Positions 28,253-38,337 of a stretch of DNA of 64,000 bases are shown one piece after another. Both the position numbers and the translations under genes were made by a program. A model generated the notes under the pieces. That model searched no databases, was not told where the DNA came from, and was given only the letters and a program-made list of their open reading frames with translations. Positions within the stretch are counted from its first letter, which is position 1. Every line of letters starts with the position of its first letter. Origin of the DNA: Paenibacillus sp. P25 (GTDB lineage Bacteria > Bacillota > Bacilli > Paenibacillales > NBRC-103111); the NCBI GenBank assembly GCA_024704175.1, contig CP085629.1, forward strand, positions 4,216,001-4,280,000. Direction: 5' to 3'.

Positions 28253-29590
28253 TTACTTGGCCTCTTTCGCCAAAGCTTCCTCATGCTTCTTAGCGAAATC
28301 TTCCGGCGTCACGGCTTTGCCGTACAGCGCTTGAATCATGTTCAAGTGCACTTCAGCGGAAGCAGGCTTCATTTGTACGTCAGCAAACAGTGTGATGTTG
28401 CTTGCTTTATTTAATTCATTCAAAAGGTCGACATACAGTTGCGGCGGCTTCACTTTGGAAGTGTCTACTTTTGTCGCTGGGATAACGCCTGCTTCGGAAA
28501 TCGCGTGATCACCCCATTTTTGAACGAAGAAACTTACGAATTTTTTGGACTCTTCTTTCACTTTGGAGTTGTTCGCTACGAACAAGCCTACGCCCGGACC
28601 GCCAACCCAGCTGTCCATGTTGCCTTTTCCGTCACCGACAGTCGGGAATTTGAAGAAACCGATTTGGTCTTTGAACTGTTGTGGTACATCTTTATTCGTT
28701 GTGTAGTTCGGAAGCTCCCATGTACCCATCATGTACATAGCGGCTTTGCTGTTCATGAACTCCGCTTTGCCTTCGTCGTTGGAAAGACCGTTGAATCCTT
28801 TATTGAATGCGTTCATGTCAACCAATTGCTGAATTTCAGAAGCAGCGCGAACCAGGCTTGGATCGTTGAAAGTACCTGTGCGGTTAATCGCATTTTTCAA
28901 AGTATCCGCTCCTGCGATACGGTCTGCAAGGTACATGTACCACAGCGACCCTGTCCAGCGGTCTTTGTTGCCAAGCGCGATGGGTTCTACGCCATTGGAG
29001 CTAAGCGTTTTCACAATATTTTTAAGATCGTCATAAGTTTTTGGCGGCGTCAGATTATATTTGGCAAAGATGGATTTATTGTAATAGACCGGTACAATGT
29101 TGAGCTCAACAGGAAGACCGTAAGTTTTGCCGCCGAAAGCATAAGCGTCCGTCGTCCCGTTCACGAACTTGTCTTTCAAATCGCCTTTCAGCAAATCGTC
29201 AAGCGGAGCGAACATATCGCCTTTTACATAAGGGTCCATGTAACCCGCTGCCCAAGTGAAGCCTACGTCAGGAAGATCGTTGGAGGTTGAGAGCACTTTC
29301 ATTTTGTTTTTGTATTGTTCATTTTCAAGTACTTCTTGTTCGATCGTTACATTCGGATTTGCTGCTTGGTACTCTTTGATAATATCGTTTACAATTTTGT
29401 TCTGTGTCGCCGAGCTTCCGGCTGGCCACAAGTGCATCATTTTGATCGTGACCTTTTTGGCCGGTGGAGCGGAGCTCGTGTCCTTCGCCGGTTGGCTTCC
29501 GCTGGTGTTGCTGTTGCCGGCGCAACCTGAAAGGACCAAACTAAGGCCAAGCATCGACGTTAACGTCCATGTAAGCGGTTTTCTAACCAT
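28253..29590 (-). CDS. Sugar ABC transporter substrate-binding lipoprotein
   Basis: The 445-residue protein starts with a lipoprotein signal: MVRKPLTWTLTSMLG, then LVLSGCAGN with the lipobox cysteine. The mature part has the family 1 binding-protein pattern (VTIKMMHLWPAG, then KNKMKVLSTSNDLPDVGFTW). It should be anchored on the outside of the membrane and deliver an oligosaccharide to the two permeases downstream. A cre-like box lies 41-56 bases upstream. The gene is complete. Confidence 0.85.
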   Translation of the reverse strand: MVRKPLTWTLTSMLGLSLVLSGCAGNSNTSGSQPAKDTSSAPPAKKVTIKMMHLWPAGSSATQNKIVNDIIKEYQAANPNVTIEQEVLENEQYKNKMKVLSTSNDLPDVGFTWAAGYMDPYVKGDMFAPLDDLLKGDLKDKFVNGTTDAYAFGGKTYGLPVELNIVPVYYNKSIFAKYNLTPPKTYDDLKNIVKTLSSNGVEPIALGNKDRWTGSLWYMYLADRIAGADTLKNAINRTGTFNDPSLVRAASEIQQLVDMNAFNKGFNGLSNDEGKAEFMNSKAAMYMMGTWELPNYTTNKDVPQQFKDQIGFFKFPTVGDGKGNMDSWVGGPGVGLFVANNSKVKEESKKFVSFFVQKWGDHAISEAGVIPATKVDTSKVKPPQLYVDLLNELNKASNITLFADVQMKPASAEVHLNMIQALYGKAVTPEDFAKKHEEALAKEAK

Positions 29591-29630
29591 TTGTCAAATC
29601 CCCCTCATTACGTTGTGTGCTGCGTAATTA

Positions 29631-29646
29631 ATTGTAGCGTTTTCAT
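29631..29646 (-). promoter_or_regulatory. cre-like site upstream of the GH43 transport operon
   Basis: ATTGTAGCGTTTTCAT matches the CcpA consensus WTGNNARCGNWWWCAW at 15 of 16 positions; only the G at position 3 differs. It sits 41-56 bases ahead of the binding-protein start, where CcpA could repress the operon in the presence of preferred sugars. Confidence 0.55.
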
Positions 29647-29716
29647 TTTGATTGCAGGAGGTAACGACTATCGGGAAATATTCCACAATTTTTAGATGTT
29701 TGCTTCCATTTCGGAC

Positions 29717-30496
29717 TCAATCGACCTGCTTGCGATATTGATTCGGACTGATTCCTTCGTAATCTTTAAATATCTTGATAAAATATTTCGGTGTTTGATA
29801 CCCCACCTGCTCCGAAATATCGGCGATCGTAAGCCGCGTTTGCAGAAGCGCTCTTTGGCCTTCTGAATTCGGCACCGCGTGACATATTCGCTGAACGTAA
29901 AGCCCGTCTGTTCTTTAAACAGCGCGCTGAAATAGCTTGGATTCAGATGGATTTGGTTCGCGATTTCGCGCATGCCAAGCGGCTCCGTCAAATGCTCCTC
30001 CACATAAGTTACAGCCTGCTGAACAGGCGGGCTGTAGTGGTTCGCTTCAATCTTGGCCTGCATAAGCCGGGAATCTACGATTTTCTCCATCGCTTCCACA
30101 CGTCCCCGCTCTTCTTCAATCCGCGGACGCCTGCTCAACGGCATCCAGCGACTTGCTTCGTTGTATCGGTTTGAGTAAGTAGTTCACGACACCAAGCTGA
30201 ATCGCGGATTGGGCATACTGGAAGTCAGGGTGGCCGGAAATAATAATAACAACCGGCTTATGAAGAATGCCATGGGTGGCTTCCACTACTTGAAGACCGC
30301 TAACCTCCGGCATTCGAATATCGGTGATGAGCAGATGGACGAGGCGGCTTTTCAACAGTTCCAAAGCTTCTGTGCCATTGCTGCTGCTTAATATTTGATG
30401 GCGTCCTGCCGACCAGGACTCTAATGATTTGCGAATGCCTTCTCTTGTCAACGGTTCATCGTCAACGACTAGAATCGTCTTCCCCGATAGAATCAT
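29717..30496 (-). CDS. AraC-type response regulator (reading frame broken twice)
   Basis: Rejoined, the gene encodes about 259 residues. A receiver domain (residues 1-120) shows ILVVDDEPLTREG, LLITDIRMPEVSGLQV with the phospho-Asp, and NYLLKPI. A short linker leads to an AraC DNA-binding domain with IHLNPSYFSALFKEQTGFTF and, after the second break, a second helix-turn-helix ending ISEQVGYQTPKYF and SPNQYRKQVD. The breaks are near 30130 and 29850. The gene overlaps the sensor kinase gene by four bases. The pair very likely controls the adjacent GH43 transport operon, by analogy with YesMN systems. Confidence 0.8.
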
Positions 30497-32250
30497 AAAT
30501 GAACCTCCTTATGAATCGGAATGTCAAGCCGAACGCTTGTCCCTTGTCCGGGTGTGCTGTCGATCGACAAACCGCTGCTTTCTCCGGCTAGCGACGGGTA
30601 ATAGAGCTTAATGCGGCGCATGACATTGGAAAGTCCCATCCCTTTCCCTTTGCCGGTGCCTCCGCTATTTACGCCTCTAATAACGTCGCTCCGCGTGCGT
30701 TCATTCATTCCCGGACCATCGTCACTGACCGTAATCCGCAGATGGGATGTGTCCGTTGGCGACAGCTCCACAGCAATGGCAACCAACCCGGGGCCTGTTT
30801 TTCCTTCCATGCCGTGAAGAATCGCATTCTCCACCAAAGGCTGGATCAGCAGCTTCGGAATCGGAACGCTGCTATAAGTGTCCGCCGCATGAATTTGCCA
30901 GTCCAGACGGGAGCCGAACCTTACGCTCATAATGCTTAAATAGCGTTTAATATGGTCCAGTTCATCGCCCAATGTCACCCATTCGTCCTTATTCGGGCCG
31001 CTGATCACATAACGAAACAAATCGGACATCGAAACCACAAGATCGGCCAGTTCTTCCTCACCTTTTTCCTCTAATGACCAATAAAGCGCCTCCAAGGTAT
31101 TATATAAAAAATGCGGATTGATTTGGGCTTGCAGCGCCAGCAATTCCGTCCGGCTTTGGAGTACTTCTTTCTCGTATACCAGTTTAATGAGCCGATTAAT
31201 ATTATCCACCATTTGGTTGTAGGTCATATTAAGGTCGTTTAATTCTGTTGTATACGTTTTCGATAAATTAGGTGTCAAAACGCCTTGCCTGGTATTTCTC
31301 ATCGCCCGCATAAGTCGCAGAATCGGCCTCGTGATCATCATCGAAAGCAGGAAAGACAAAATAATAAAGAGGACAGAGCCTATCGCGCCTGATACGAAAA
31401 TCGCCACACGCAAGACAGATATTCCGTCTGTAATATCGCTGACCGGATACAGAATCATTAGCGTCCAGCCTGTCTTTTCAGAAAGCTTTTTCACTAAAAT
31501 ATATCGCTGCTCCCCAAGCGTAACCTTATCGGAATCCTCATGCATCAGCCCGGCTACATTCGTGAAAGCTTGACTGTTGCCGGCAATAGGCCTCGACGCG
31601 CTATCGGCTAGCAGCACTAATTCCCGATAACCTGACTGAGGCACCTCAGGCTGAAATTCAAAATAGCTGCGCTTAATGGTCACAAGCAAGTAACCGCCGT
31701 TAGAGAACCAGCGATCAATTAAATTAATACGGCGAATCGCCAGGACGGAATCAGGGGCTCTAGGATCGTTGCCGATCCAAATCAGCTTTCCTTTTTCCAT
31801 GTCTGCCTGTTCAATCCAATTGCTCGTCACGCGGTCAGTCAAATTTTGTTCATCGAGCGGATAAATTCGCTTAAAATCTGAGGAATAGAGTTCGACGCTG
31901 CTCACGCCGTTGCTGTAAGCTTGAATATGATTGTCAATTTGCATCAAAGCCTGCCGCTGGCTGAAGCTTACGGCTTCGCCATTAGCAAGCGAGAAAAAGA
32001 GCCGCTGTAGGTACGCATCGTTAATAGCCTGCAAAGTCAACGTATCAATCTGATGAATAAGCGCTTCCAGCCTGCCGTCAGCCAGACTGGCGGTTTGCTG
32101 CATCTGCGCTTCAGCCTTTGTATTCAGAAGCATGGAAACCGAATTAAACGTGAGGATGCCCGCGCAGATCAGAACGACGATCATGACCGATACGAAACCG
32201 GCCAACATCTGATTGCGTAAGGTGTTCCAGTTAGCGACCTTCTGCCACAC
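30493..32250 (-). CDS. YesM-like sensor histidine kinase
   Basis: The 585-residue protein has two membrane segments flanking an extracellular sensor domain of about 250 residues, a HAMP domain after SMMITRPILRLMRAMR, and a His_kinase core (LQAQINPHFLYNTLEALYW with the phospho-His). The ATPase part has VENAILHGMEG, VSDDGPGM and GMGLSNVMRRIKLYY. The start appears to be GTG at 32250 with a weak ribosome site. It is complete and partners the response regulator downstream. Confidence 0.85.
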   Translation of the reverse strand: MWQKVANWNTLRNQMLAGFVSVMIVVLICAGILTFNSVSMLLNTKAEAQMQQTASLADGRLEALIHQIDTLTLQAINDAYLQRLFFSLANGEAVSFSQRQALMQIDNHIQAYSNGVSSVELYSSDFKRIYPLDEQNLTDRVTSNWIEQADMEKGKLIWIGNDPRAPDSVLAIRRINLIDRWFSNGGYLLVTIKRSYFEFQPEVPQSGYRELVLLADSASRPIAGNSQAFTNVAGLMHEDSDKVTLGEQRYILVKKLSEKTGWTLMILYPVSDITDGISVLRVAIFVSGAIGSVLFIILSFLLSMMITRPILRLMRAMRNTRQGVLTPNLSKTYTTELNDLNMTYNQMVDNINRLIKLVYEKEVLQSRTELLALQAQINPHFLYNTLEALYWSLEEKGEEELADLVVSMSDLFRYVISGPNKDEWVTLGDELDHIKRYLSIMSVRFGSRLDWQIHAADTYSSVPIPKLLIQPLVENAILHGMEGKTGPGLVAIAVELSPTDTSHLRITVSDDGPGMNERTRSDVIRGVNSGGTGKGKGMGLSNVMRRIKLYYPSLAGESSGLSIDSTPGQGTSVRLDIPIHKEVHL

Positions 32251-32699
32251 GTGTTGTCATCCCTTTCATACCTTTCATAATCAAATATACCGGTAAATAT
32301 AAGGCAAGGGTCGATTGAAGATTGTTAGACGCGCCGCCAAAGGAGATATGAAAAAAACGAAGTTTGAGAAAGAAAAGACTCCTTGGTATGATGTTGATGG
32401 GTCCAAGATGCTCGTCATCAGATGTGCTGTTCTTACGAAGAGATCGATCTAAATGAAGTGTAAAGCACAAGATATGCAAAATCAACTCATTGAAAAACAT
32501 TACCGTTCAACGCAGCCCCATAACCGGCACACATCGGCACCAAAAAAGCGCCTCTCTCCGAACGTTCACATACAGCTCCGGGGCTTGTACGAACATTCGG
32601 AAAACAGGCGCTTTTGTCATTCTCTATCAACTAAAATAATAACCGGCCGAAGATTAATGTTGGTGTCGCTGGAATCGAAGCCTTCCTGGTTGGCTTGGG
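32251..32699. other. Non-coding stretch with one long imperfect hairpin
   Basis: I see no supported gene here. At 32543-32616 an imperfect inverted repeat (AAAAGCGCCT ... AGGCGCTTTT, with inner CCGAA/TTCGG) could be a terminator for either strand. The boundary between A+T-richer DNA to the left and G+C-richer DNA to the right falls in this region. Confidence 0.4.
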
Positions 32700-33000
32700 T
32701 CGTCCGCCGCCATTGTATTCACCAACGACGGCATGATGCAGTCGGCCAAATGCCGCTGGTATTATGAAACGCTCAAGCGGCGCGGAAGCTACCGTGTCAT
32801 CCTGACCGGGCATCTCGCCTAAGGAAGCTTGGGGCAGCGCTTGCTTGCCGGTCAGGAGGAAGCCGGCGACGGCGGCATTCAGTTCATCAGGTACAAGGTG
32901 CATCAAGGATGGCCGGATGTCGCCAGGATGCTGAATGCGCTGCCCGCGCGCCGAACCGTTCCGGTCCATGCGGGGGCGATCGTCGACGGACGCTTTATGC
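32700..33000 (+). pseudogene. Fragment of an MBL-fold hydrolase (RNA-processing type)
   Basis: The plus strand reads IVFTNDGMMQSAKCRWYYE, then VILTGHLA, an in-frame TAA, and GSLGQRLLAG with YKVHQGWPDVARML and TVPVHA. These are motifs from the second half of metallo-beta-lactamase exonuclease-like proteins (RMMBL end). The N-terminal metal-binding half is missing and the frame carries a stop. It is a remnant. Confidence 0.5.
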
Positions 33001-33290
33001 GCCCGTTTGACCGACGACGGATATATGAATATCCATTCCATGACGCAGGGAGATACACTGGAAATATAAGATACGGACGATTCCTGTCGGATAGGCGACT
33101 GAAGCTGGGAAAATGTCCAATTTGGAAAAGAGTCCAAACCGAAAGAGTCCTGTACGCCATAGTATATTCTGTAGAAAGGTTATGACGGCATGGATATCGG
33201 GTGTACATGTGCCGGTTCAGGCCTTTCACACAAGATTCCTCCATTTCAAGCGGCATATATGTCGCTTATGCTTATATAGGAGGTGAAACT

Positions 33291-33380
33291 ATGAGCTTCG
33301 CACATGGATTTACTACGACTGGCGTCATTCTTGTGCTTTTCATCCTTCTGGTTATCGTATCCCGTTCCTTCTTGATCTAA
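33291..33380 (+). CDS. YjcZ-family sporulation mini-protein
   Basis: The 29-residue product MSFAHGFTTTGVILVLFILL, followed by VIVSRSFLI, has the hydrophobic single segment and the overall pattern of YjcZ-type proteins of sporulating Bacillales. A perfect AGGAGGTG ribosome site lies six bases before the ATG. These peptides sit in spores and their role is unclear. The gene lies alone and is too short to be called by usual length cut-offs. Confidence 0.8.
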   Translation: MSFAHGFTTTGVILVLFILLVIVSRSFLI

Positions 33381-33387
33381 TCGGAGC

Positions 33388-33419
33388 AAGAAAAAGAAGG
33401 GGCCGCTCGGCTCCTTCTT
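33388..33419 (-). terminator. Terminator of the 33.5-36.7 kb operon
   Basis: An 11-bp stem with one wobble (AAGAAGG-GGCC against GGCTCCTTCTT) and a 4-base loop is followed on the minus strand by CTTTTTCTTG. It lies 36 bases after the permease stop. Confidence 0.65.
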
Positions 33420-33455
33420 GGCATACATATAGGGTTATGCAGATTAACCCGTTCA

Positions 33456-34379
33456 TCAACCCTTCAAACCGCTCGTGCTGATGCCTTCGACGATATATTT
33501 CTGGAAAATGAAGAAGACCACGATGACCGGCAGCAGCGAGAGCGTCGACATGGCGAACATGCCGCCCCAGTTATTGAGCGAATCGCCGTCCAGGAACAGC
33601 TTCAGCGCCAGCGATACCGGGTAGAGCGCCGGCTTGTTCAGATACAGCGGCGGGCTGATGAAATCGTCCCATCTCCAGTAGAACGAGAAGATGGTCGCAG
33701 TCACGAGCGCCGGAACGATCAGCGGGACGAGGATCCGGAAGAAGATCGAATATTTGCTGCAGCCGTCCATCTTGGCCGCTTCGTCCAGCTCGGGCGGAAG
33801 GGTGCGGATAAACTGCATCATCAGGAAAATAAAGAACGGCAGGCCGAAATAGTGCGGCACGATGACGGGCTTGAACGACGACAGCCAGCCCAGCTTGGCG
33901 AACATGACGTACTGCGGAATAATGGTAACGTCGGACGGAAGCATCATCGTCATCATGACGCGACCGAACCAGAAGTTCCGCCCCTTGAAAGGAATCCGGG
34001 CCAGGCCGTAGGCGACCAAGGCGGACGAGAAGACCGAGCCGATGGTGGCGAAGATGACGATTATAAACGAGTTTCGGAAGAACGTGGCGAAGGAGTTTCC
34101 TGCAAAGCCCTTCCAGCCGCTGACGTAATTGGCGAATTCCAATCGGCTGGGGATCAGGCTGTAGGCCGTTGAGAAAATTTCGCCGCTCGGCTTGAGCGAG
34201 CTGACAGCCATCCAGACGATCGGGTAAATCATCCCCAGCGCCAGGAGGCCGACGATGAGGTGATAGAGCAGCTGGCCGGGCAGCTTGCTCTTGCTCCGGG
34301 AAGCGGCGGATGAACGGATTATGCGAGTTTCGGCGGGGCTTCCCGTTGTGCCGGAGGTGCTGGACGCTTCGGTCGGCAT
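33456..34379 (-). CDS. Carbohydrate ABC permease (MalG type)
   Basis: The 307-residue product starts MPTEASSTSGTTG at 34379, with AGAGG as ribosome site. It has six membrane segments and the EAA loop LDEAAKMDGCSKYSIFFRIL. Its end IVEGISTSGLKG is typical of MalG-like permeases. The gene follows the MalF-type permease by one base, so the two are co-translated. Substrate is unknown. Confidence 0.85.
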   Translation of the reverse strand: MPTEASSTSGTTGSPAETRIIRSSAASRSKSKLPGQLLYHLIVGLLALGMIYPIVWMAVSSLKPSGEIFSTAYSLIPSRLEFANYVSGWKGFAGNSFATFFRNSFIIVIFATIGSVFSSALVAYGLARIPFKGRNFWFGRVMMTMMLPSDVTIIPQYVMFAKLGWLSSFKPVIVPHYFGLPFFIFLMMQFIRTLPPELDEAAKMDGCSKYSIFFRILVPLIVPALVTATIFSFYWRWDDFISPPLYLNKPALYPVSLALKLFLDGDSLNNWGGMFAMSTLSLLPVIVVFFIFQKYIVEGISTSGLKG

Positions 34380-34380
34380 G

Positions 34381-35279
34381 CTACCTCTCTCCTTTCGACT
34401 CATAATGAACCCAGTAAACCGACGATTTGAAAATGACGAATGTAATGATTCCCACAATGAGCAGCATCACCCAAGCCATGGCGGAGGCATAGCCCATTTC
34501 GAAGAAGACGAATGCTCTCCGGTACAGATATAGCGAATACAGCAGCGTATTGTCCAGGGGCCCGCCCTCGCCCCTCGAGATAATGTAGGCTGGCGTAAAG
34601 GTCATGAATGCCGCGATCGTCTGCATGATCAGGTTGAACAGAATAATCGGGCTGAGCAGCGGAATGGTGATTTTGAAGAAACGGTGGAACCGGTTCGCCC
34701 CGTCTACATCGGCCGCTTCGTAATAGGTGGACGGAATGTTCTTCAGTCCGGCCAGGAAGATCAGCATGGAGGAGCCGAACTGCCAGACGGAGAGCGCAAC
34801 CAGCGTGCCGAGCGCCGTCTCCGGGTCGCCGATCCAGGAGGTATCCTTATGAATGCCGATTAGCCCCAAGAGGGAATTCAGCAGGCCCTTATCCCCGAAA
34901 ATCTGGACCCACATGATCGATACCGCGACGCTTCCCCCAATCAGCGAGGGAAGGTAGAAGGTCGAGCGGTATATGCCGATGCCCCGCATCGCCCGATTCA
35001 ACAGCATCGCTACCGCCAGCGCGAAGCAGAGACGCGCGGAACGCTGGCGAACACGTAGGTGAACGTCACCTGCAGCGATTTGATCAATTTGTCGTCGTCC
35101 TGAAACATTTTCTCGTAATTGCCGAGTCCAATCCAGTGAGGGGGCTCCATCAGATTGTATTCGGTGAATGAGTAGTACAAGGAAGAAAGAATGGGAAACA
35201 GCGTAAATACGAGAAAGCCGATGATAAACGGAGCGGTGAACACATAGCCCACCACGTTGTCGTGATCCCGAAGCTTCAC
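34381..35279 (-). CDS. Carbohydrate ABC permease (MalF type; reading frame broken once)
   Basis: Two frames rejoin into about 299 residues. The first part (VVGYVFTAPFIIGFLVFTLF) holds the first membrane segment. After the break at about 35020 the second part starts LCFALAVAMLLNRAMRGIG and includes the EAA loop YEAADVDGANRFHRFFKITI. One missing base in GTTCCGCGCGTC explains the break, and total length is one base short of a multiple of three. It works with the MalG-type permease and the binding protein upstream. Confidence 0.8.
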
Positions 35280-35368
35280 GGAGGATCAGCCCCTTTGCGC
35301 GTTGATTTCATAGCGGAAGAAAAAGGACCAGGAGCAGCGCGGAGAGCTGTCCTGATCCGGTGTAGGCG

Positions 35369-36682
35369 TTACTTTTTATTTTTGGCCAGGATGGCGTTCG
35401 CCTCTTTGCGGAATTTGGCTGCGCCGTCCTCGAGCGAGACTTTCTTATACAGAATTTGCTCGCCTACGTCCTGCAGCACCTTGAGCACTTCGACCGACCC
35501 GATCGGGTATGGCGGATCGTTCGGGCCGCTGTTCGCCTCCGCCCAAGCCACGTAATCGAATACCTTCTGCTCCTCCGGCTTCAGGATCGGCTTGAGCGCC
35601 TCCTGCACTTTGGAGTTGATCGGCACGCCGCGCTCGCCCTTCATGATTTTATTCGCTTCGATATCGTTGATGAAGAAGTTGACGAACTTGACCGCTTCTT
35701 CCTTCTGCTTGGAGTTCTTGGTTACCGAGAGACCCTGACTCGACTTCAGGAAGAGGCCTTTTTTCGCGTCCGGGCCCGGAATCGGCAGGATCTCCAGCGG
35801 CCGTTTCGCTGCGGCGGACCAGGCCACGAATTGATTGGACCAGGCAATGTAACCCGCCGCGTTCCCCATCACCATCTCGTCGTCCTCCGGAGTAAACTTC
35901 TTCTGGGCCAGCTTATCCAGGGACAAGAGGTAGCCCGCGTCATACCACTGCTGATAGCGCTTGAAGTAATCGAGGAAGAACTTGTCGTCCGTGTAGCCGA
36001 GCGCCGTTCCGTCCGCGTTGTAGATCTTCTGCCCCTGCGTCCGCAGGTAGTACGGGAAGAACGTTTTGAAATCGAGGCGGTCCGCCAGCGGCTTGCCGCT
36101 TGCCTTCAGCTTTTGGCCGAGGGCCCCCATGTCGTCCCACGTCCAATCTTTGCCGGGCATCGTGGCTCCGGCCTTCTTGACCATTTCGGGATCGAGGACG
36201 GCGACCAGGGCATTCACCCCCATCGTAATTTGATACTGCTTGTCCTTGTATTGGCCGATCTTCAGAAATCCCGGGGAAATATTGCTTTTGTCCAGTATTC
36301 CTTTGTCCATGTAGGGACCGAGGTCCTCCAGCTGGCCTCTTTCGCTGAACTGGCTGATATAAGCGTCGTCCATTTGAATGATGTCCGGCAGGTCGTTGGC
36401 CGCCGCCTGGGGAGCGAGCTTTTTCCAATAATCGTCGAACGCGGCATACTCGGCTTCGATCTTAACATTGGGGTTCTTCTGCTGGTAGAGATCAATGATT
36501 TTCAGCGTATAATCATGCCGGGCTTGTCCGCCCCACCACGCGATACGCAGCTTGACGGGATCTTTGCCCGATGTAGCGACCGGCTTCGCGGCGTCTCCGC
36601 CGGATGGGGCGGCCGTGCCTCCGCGACCCGCGACCGTGAGCAGCAGTCCTACGGAAACAGTTAGGGTAAGCGCTTTCTTCAT
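35369..36682 (-). CDS. Sugar ABC binding protein with altered lipobox
   Basis: The 437-residue protein starts MKKALTLTVSVGLLLTVAG and then has Arg where a lipoprotein would have the lipid-carrying Cys (VAGRGG for VAGCGG, codon CGC instead of TGC). The rest is a normal family 1 binding protein (LRIAWWGGQARHDY, then ENDLPDII-type AANDLPDIIQMDDAY). Without the Cys it would be released or left as a membrane-anchored signal. A sequence error is possible. The start at 36682 has GGGGAGG upstream. Confidence 0.8.
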   Translation of the reverse strand: MKKALTLTVSVGLLLTVAGRGGTAAPSGGDAAKPVATSGKDPVKLRIAWWGGQARHDYTLKIIDLYQQKNPNVKIEAEYAAFDDYWKKLAPQAAANDLPDIIQMDDAYISQFSERGQLEDLGPYMDKGILDKSNISPGFLKIGQYKDKQYQITMGVNALVAVLDPEMVKKAGATMPGKDWTWDDMGALGQKLKASGKPLADRLDFKTFFPYYLRTQGQKIYNADGTALGYTDDKFFLDYFKRYQQWYDAGYLLSLDKLAQKKFTPEDDEMVMGNAAGYIAWSNQFVAWSAAAKRPLEILPIPGPDAKKGLFLKSSQGLSVTKNSKQKEEAVKFVNFFINDIEANKIMKGERGVPINSKVQEALKPILKPEEQKVFDYVAWAEANSGPNDPPYPIGSVEVLKVLQDVGEQILYKKVSLEDGAAKFRKEANAILAKNKK

Positions 36683-36769
36683 CTTTTTTCCTCCCCTGAA
36701 TTCCAATCTTACCTCTTCATTATGCGGGTTCGGGGCGGCGAATAGAATCCAAAATTCCGGCCTCCTTGT

Positions 36770-38337
36770 TCAAAAAACAGTGGGAAATCCATTAGATTTC
36801 ACATACTCCGACGGGGAGCAACCGGTATATTTCTTAAATACCTGGCTGAAATATTGGGGATTATCCCCGAAGCCCACCCGCTCCGCCAGCTCGAATATTT
36901 TCATATCGGGGCGGCGTTCCAGCAGTTCCGTAGCCTTCCGGATCCGCTCCTTCATCACATAGCCCGAGAACTTCTCCTTGGTTTCCTTCTTGAACAGCTT
37001 CCCTAGATAATCGGAATTCATGTACAGCATCTGCCCGGCCACCCAGTTCAGCGACAGCTCGGGATTCTCCAGATGCTCCCCGATCACGCGAAGCATCTTC
37101 TCCACGATGGCGCAGTGCTTCTTCTTGGTCTGCTCGTAATAGCCCATCGTGATTTGACGGGCGATGTCTTTGAAAAAGGCCTGAAGTGCCTGCAGCGTCT
37201 CCATCTCCATCAGCGCCGCCAGCTTGTCCATATAACCGGGAATCGCGTCCGGATGTCCCAGCCGGATCATCGACATGTACAGCTGAATGACGTAAGACTT
37301 CGCGGTAGGAACGCCCGTCTGCATGCAGGACACCTTATGAAAAAACTGGTCGATCACCCGGCCCGCCTCCTCCCAGCGGCCGGTCTTCATCTGCAGCATC
37401 AGATGGTCCTCGTCGAACATCAGCTCGCCGGCATCGGGACGATCGGCTCTGACGATATCGCGCCTTGTGATCAGACTCCCTTCCCCCAGGTAGAACCGGT
37501 GATTTAAACATTCCATTGTCTGCTTGTACAACGCCCTGGCCCTTGTGATATCGTCCGGCTCGCTTAAGGCGACCGTCAGATCGATCTTATAGTAGAGGCG
37601 GAACGTTTCGCGGATGTGGCCGATGCAGGCATACAGCTCGTTAGTGTCCCCCGGATCCTCTACGGCAATCAGTACCCGCTCCCCGACGGTGGAGCTGAGC
37701 ACGGTTTGCTTCAGCGGCTCCTCCGCAATGTTCTTCACGGCAAACAGATGCTCGAATTCGAAGGTACCTTCCAGCTGAATCAGGATCAGCCTGATCTTTC
37801 CGCTCTCCAGCTCCAGCTCGAACAGCCTGCGGTAATAGTCCCAGTCGCGCCCCCGTACATCTTGTTCGTTACGAACTCCTTCAGGAACTGCTCCTTCACG
37901 TGCGGCAGCACTTTCTCCATCCCGTACCTGAGCCGGCGGATAAACTGCTCGCGCTGCTCCGCCTGATCCAGCTCCGCGGCAATCTCGCGAAGGGCCTCCA
38001 TGATTTTGTTTTCGTTGCACGGCTTTAGTAAGTAATGCTTGACCCCGTATTTCATGGCCAGACGGGCATATTCGAATTCGCCGAAGCCCGACAGCAGGAT
38101 GAAGCGGGTGCCGGGGTATTCCTCCGATACCTTGGCGGCGAGCTGCAGCCCATCCATCCCGGGCATCTTAATGTCACTGATGACAATATCGGGAGGGTGC
38201 CGCCTGATCCAATCCAAAGCCTCGATGCCGTTGCGGGCTGTTCCGGCAAGCTCTGTACCCGCCGACGTCCAGTCTACGACCGTGGAAATCCCGTCCAATA
38301 TCATGCGTTCGTCGTCAACCAGCAGAACTTTGTACAT
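36770..38337 (-). CDS. YesN-like AraC-type response regulator (reading frame broken once)
   Basis: Rejoined, the gene encodes about 522 residues. A receiver domain shows YKVLLVDDERMILDG, IVISDIKMPGMDGLQL with the phospho-Asp, and HYLLKPCNENK. A middle domain of some 250 residues includes LILIQLEGTFEFEHLF. The C-terminal AraC domain has NWVAGQMLYMNSDYLGKLF and LAERVGFGDNPQYFSQVF. The break is at about 37850 after EFVTNKMYGG, before RDWDYYRRLF. Length is one base short of a multiple of three. The start at 38337 has GGGGG six bases upstream and overlaps the kinase gene. Confidence 0.85.

Noticed and set aside
28439..29290. Plus-strand open frame of 283 codons
   Set aside because: It is a shadow of the binding lipoprotein on the other strand; composition is Arg/Phe/Val-rich without motifs.
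35456..36664. Long plus-strand open frame of about 400 codons
   Set aside because: It is antisense to the binding-protein gene in G+C-rich DNA, has no recognisable domain, and the minus-strand gene has a signal peptide and family motifs.
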